Positions 7,923 through 8,124 of a stretch of DNA of 8,124 nucleotides are shown here, one piece after another. The notes under the pieces were generated by a model. The model worked only from the letters and a program-made list of their open reading frames with translations, searched no databases and was not told the origin of the DNA. How positions within the stretch are numbered: the first letter of the stretch is position 1; each line of letters begins with the position of its first letter. The translations under genes were made by a program, and so were the position numbers. Source of the stretch: Salaquimonas sp. (GTDB taxonomy: Bacteria; Pseudomonadota; Alphaproteobacteria; Rhizobiales; Rhizobiaceae); contig JAHEHW010000062.1 in the NCBI GenBank assembly GCA_024639745.1, positions 1 to 8,124 on the forward strand, read 5' to 3'.

Positions 7923-8124
7923 CACGGTTGTCTGTTTTGCATTCGAATGATGCGGCGGGTACTCGTCACGCCAGTAGCGAAACAAGTAATGGGCGCGGCG
8001 GCGGGTATTATCAAGTTACCTGTTTTAATGACGTCAAACCGACACCGAAGACAACATTTTTGGATGAGAGTGTTCGGGATGGCTGGAAGTTGAAATAGCA
8101 GTAATTCCAACAATAACGGCACGT
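7892..8124. other. Right-end region with no supported gene
   Basis: The 233 bp after pyrG show no recognisable protein, tRNA or repeat. Short open frames exist on both strands (for example ATG 7950 to 8093 on plus and a 66-codon minus frame over 7922-8122), but none has a ribosome binding site or a familiar sequence. TTGAAA (8090-8095) and AATAAC (8112-8117), 16 nt apart, could be a promoter for a gene to the right. A perfect TGACGTCA octamer sits at 8029-8036. kdsA, which I recall often following pyrG in alphaproteobacteria, does not begin here. Confidence 0.5.

Noticed and set aside
7947..8093. Small plus-strand frame after pyrG (MMRRVLVTPVAKQVMG...)
   Set aside because: It has no Shine-Dalgarno and no familiar sequence, and it is only the tail of a longer frame that overlaps pyrG in another phase.
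7922..8122. 66-codon minus-strand frame at the right end
   Set aside because: It begins with a GTG at the window edge and has no recognisable motif. It might be the end of a longer frame from outside, but nothing in the sequence supports coding.

Overview
The window looks like chromosomal core DNA from an alphaproteobacterium, probably of the Hyphomicrobiales (Rhizobiales) type. This rests on three things: the gene order tpiA-secG-pyrG with a divergent ppiD-trpD-trpC-moaC-moeA run, the rhizobial-style SecG (two membrane spans around a glycine-rich loop, then SARGAANALSRTTAILAA), and moderately GC-rich coding. The order is recalled from known alphaproteobacterial genomes, not from a search, so the rank below class is an inference.

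Left part, all on the minus strand and transcribed right to left (4569 down to 1): a PpiD/SurA-type membrane-anchored periplasmic folding factor, then trpD and trpC (two tryptophan-pathway enzymes), then moaC and the N-terminal 83 codons of moeA (molybdenum cofactor synthesis), cut by the window edge. Junctions after trpD are extremely tight (2 nt, 2 nt, then a 1-nt stop/start overlap), so trpD-trpC-moaC-moeA is almost certainly one translationally coupled unit. ppiD lies 57 nt upstream and probably shares the promoter. No trpE or trpG is present here.

Centre: a 297-bp divergent intergenic region (4570-4866) between ppiD and tpiA. It holds a plausible ppiD promoter and a perfect 16-bp inverted repeat in the ppiD leader.

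Right part, all on the plus strand: tpiA (triosephosphate isomerase), secG (translocon subunit) followed by a strong intrinsic terminator, and pyrG (CTP synthase) with a clear ribosome binding site. The last 233 bp after pyrG hold no gene I can support.

The genes are housekeeping: glycolysis/gluconeogenesis, protein export, pyrimidine nucleotide synthesis, envelope protein folding, tryptophan and Moco synthesis. All complete genes appear intact. I found no mobile element, CRISPR array, RNA gene or evidence of a new system. The points worth a second look are small: start-site correction of trpD, the split trp pathway, two inverted repeats in leaders, and an apparently histidine-less parvulin domain in PpiD.
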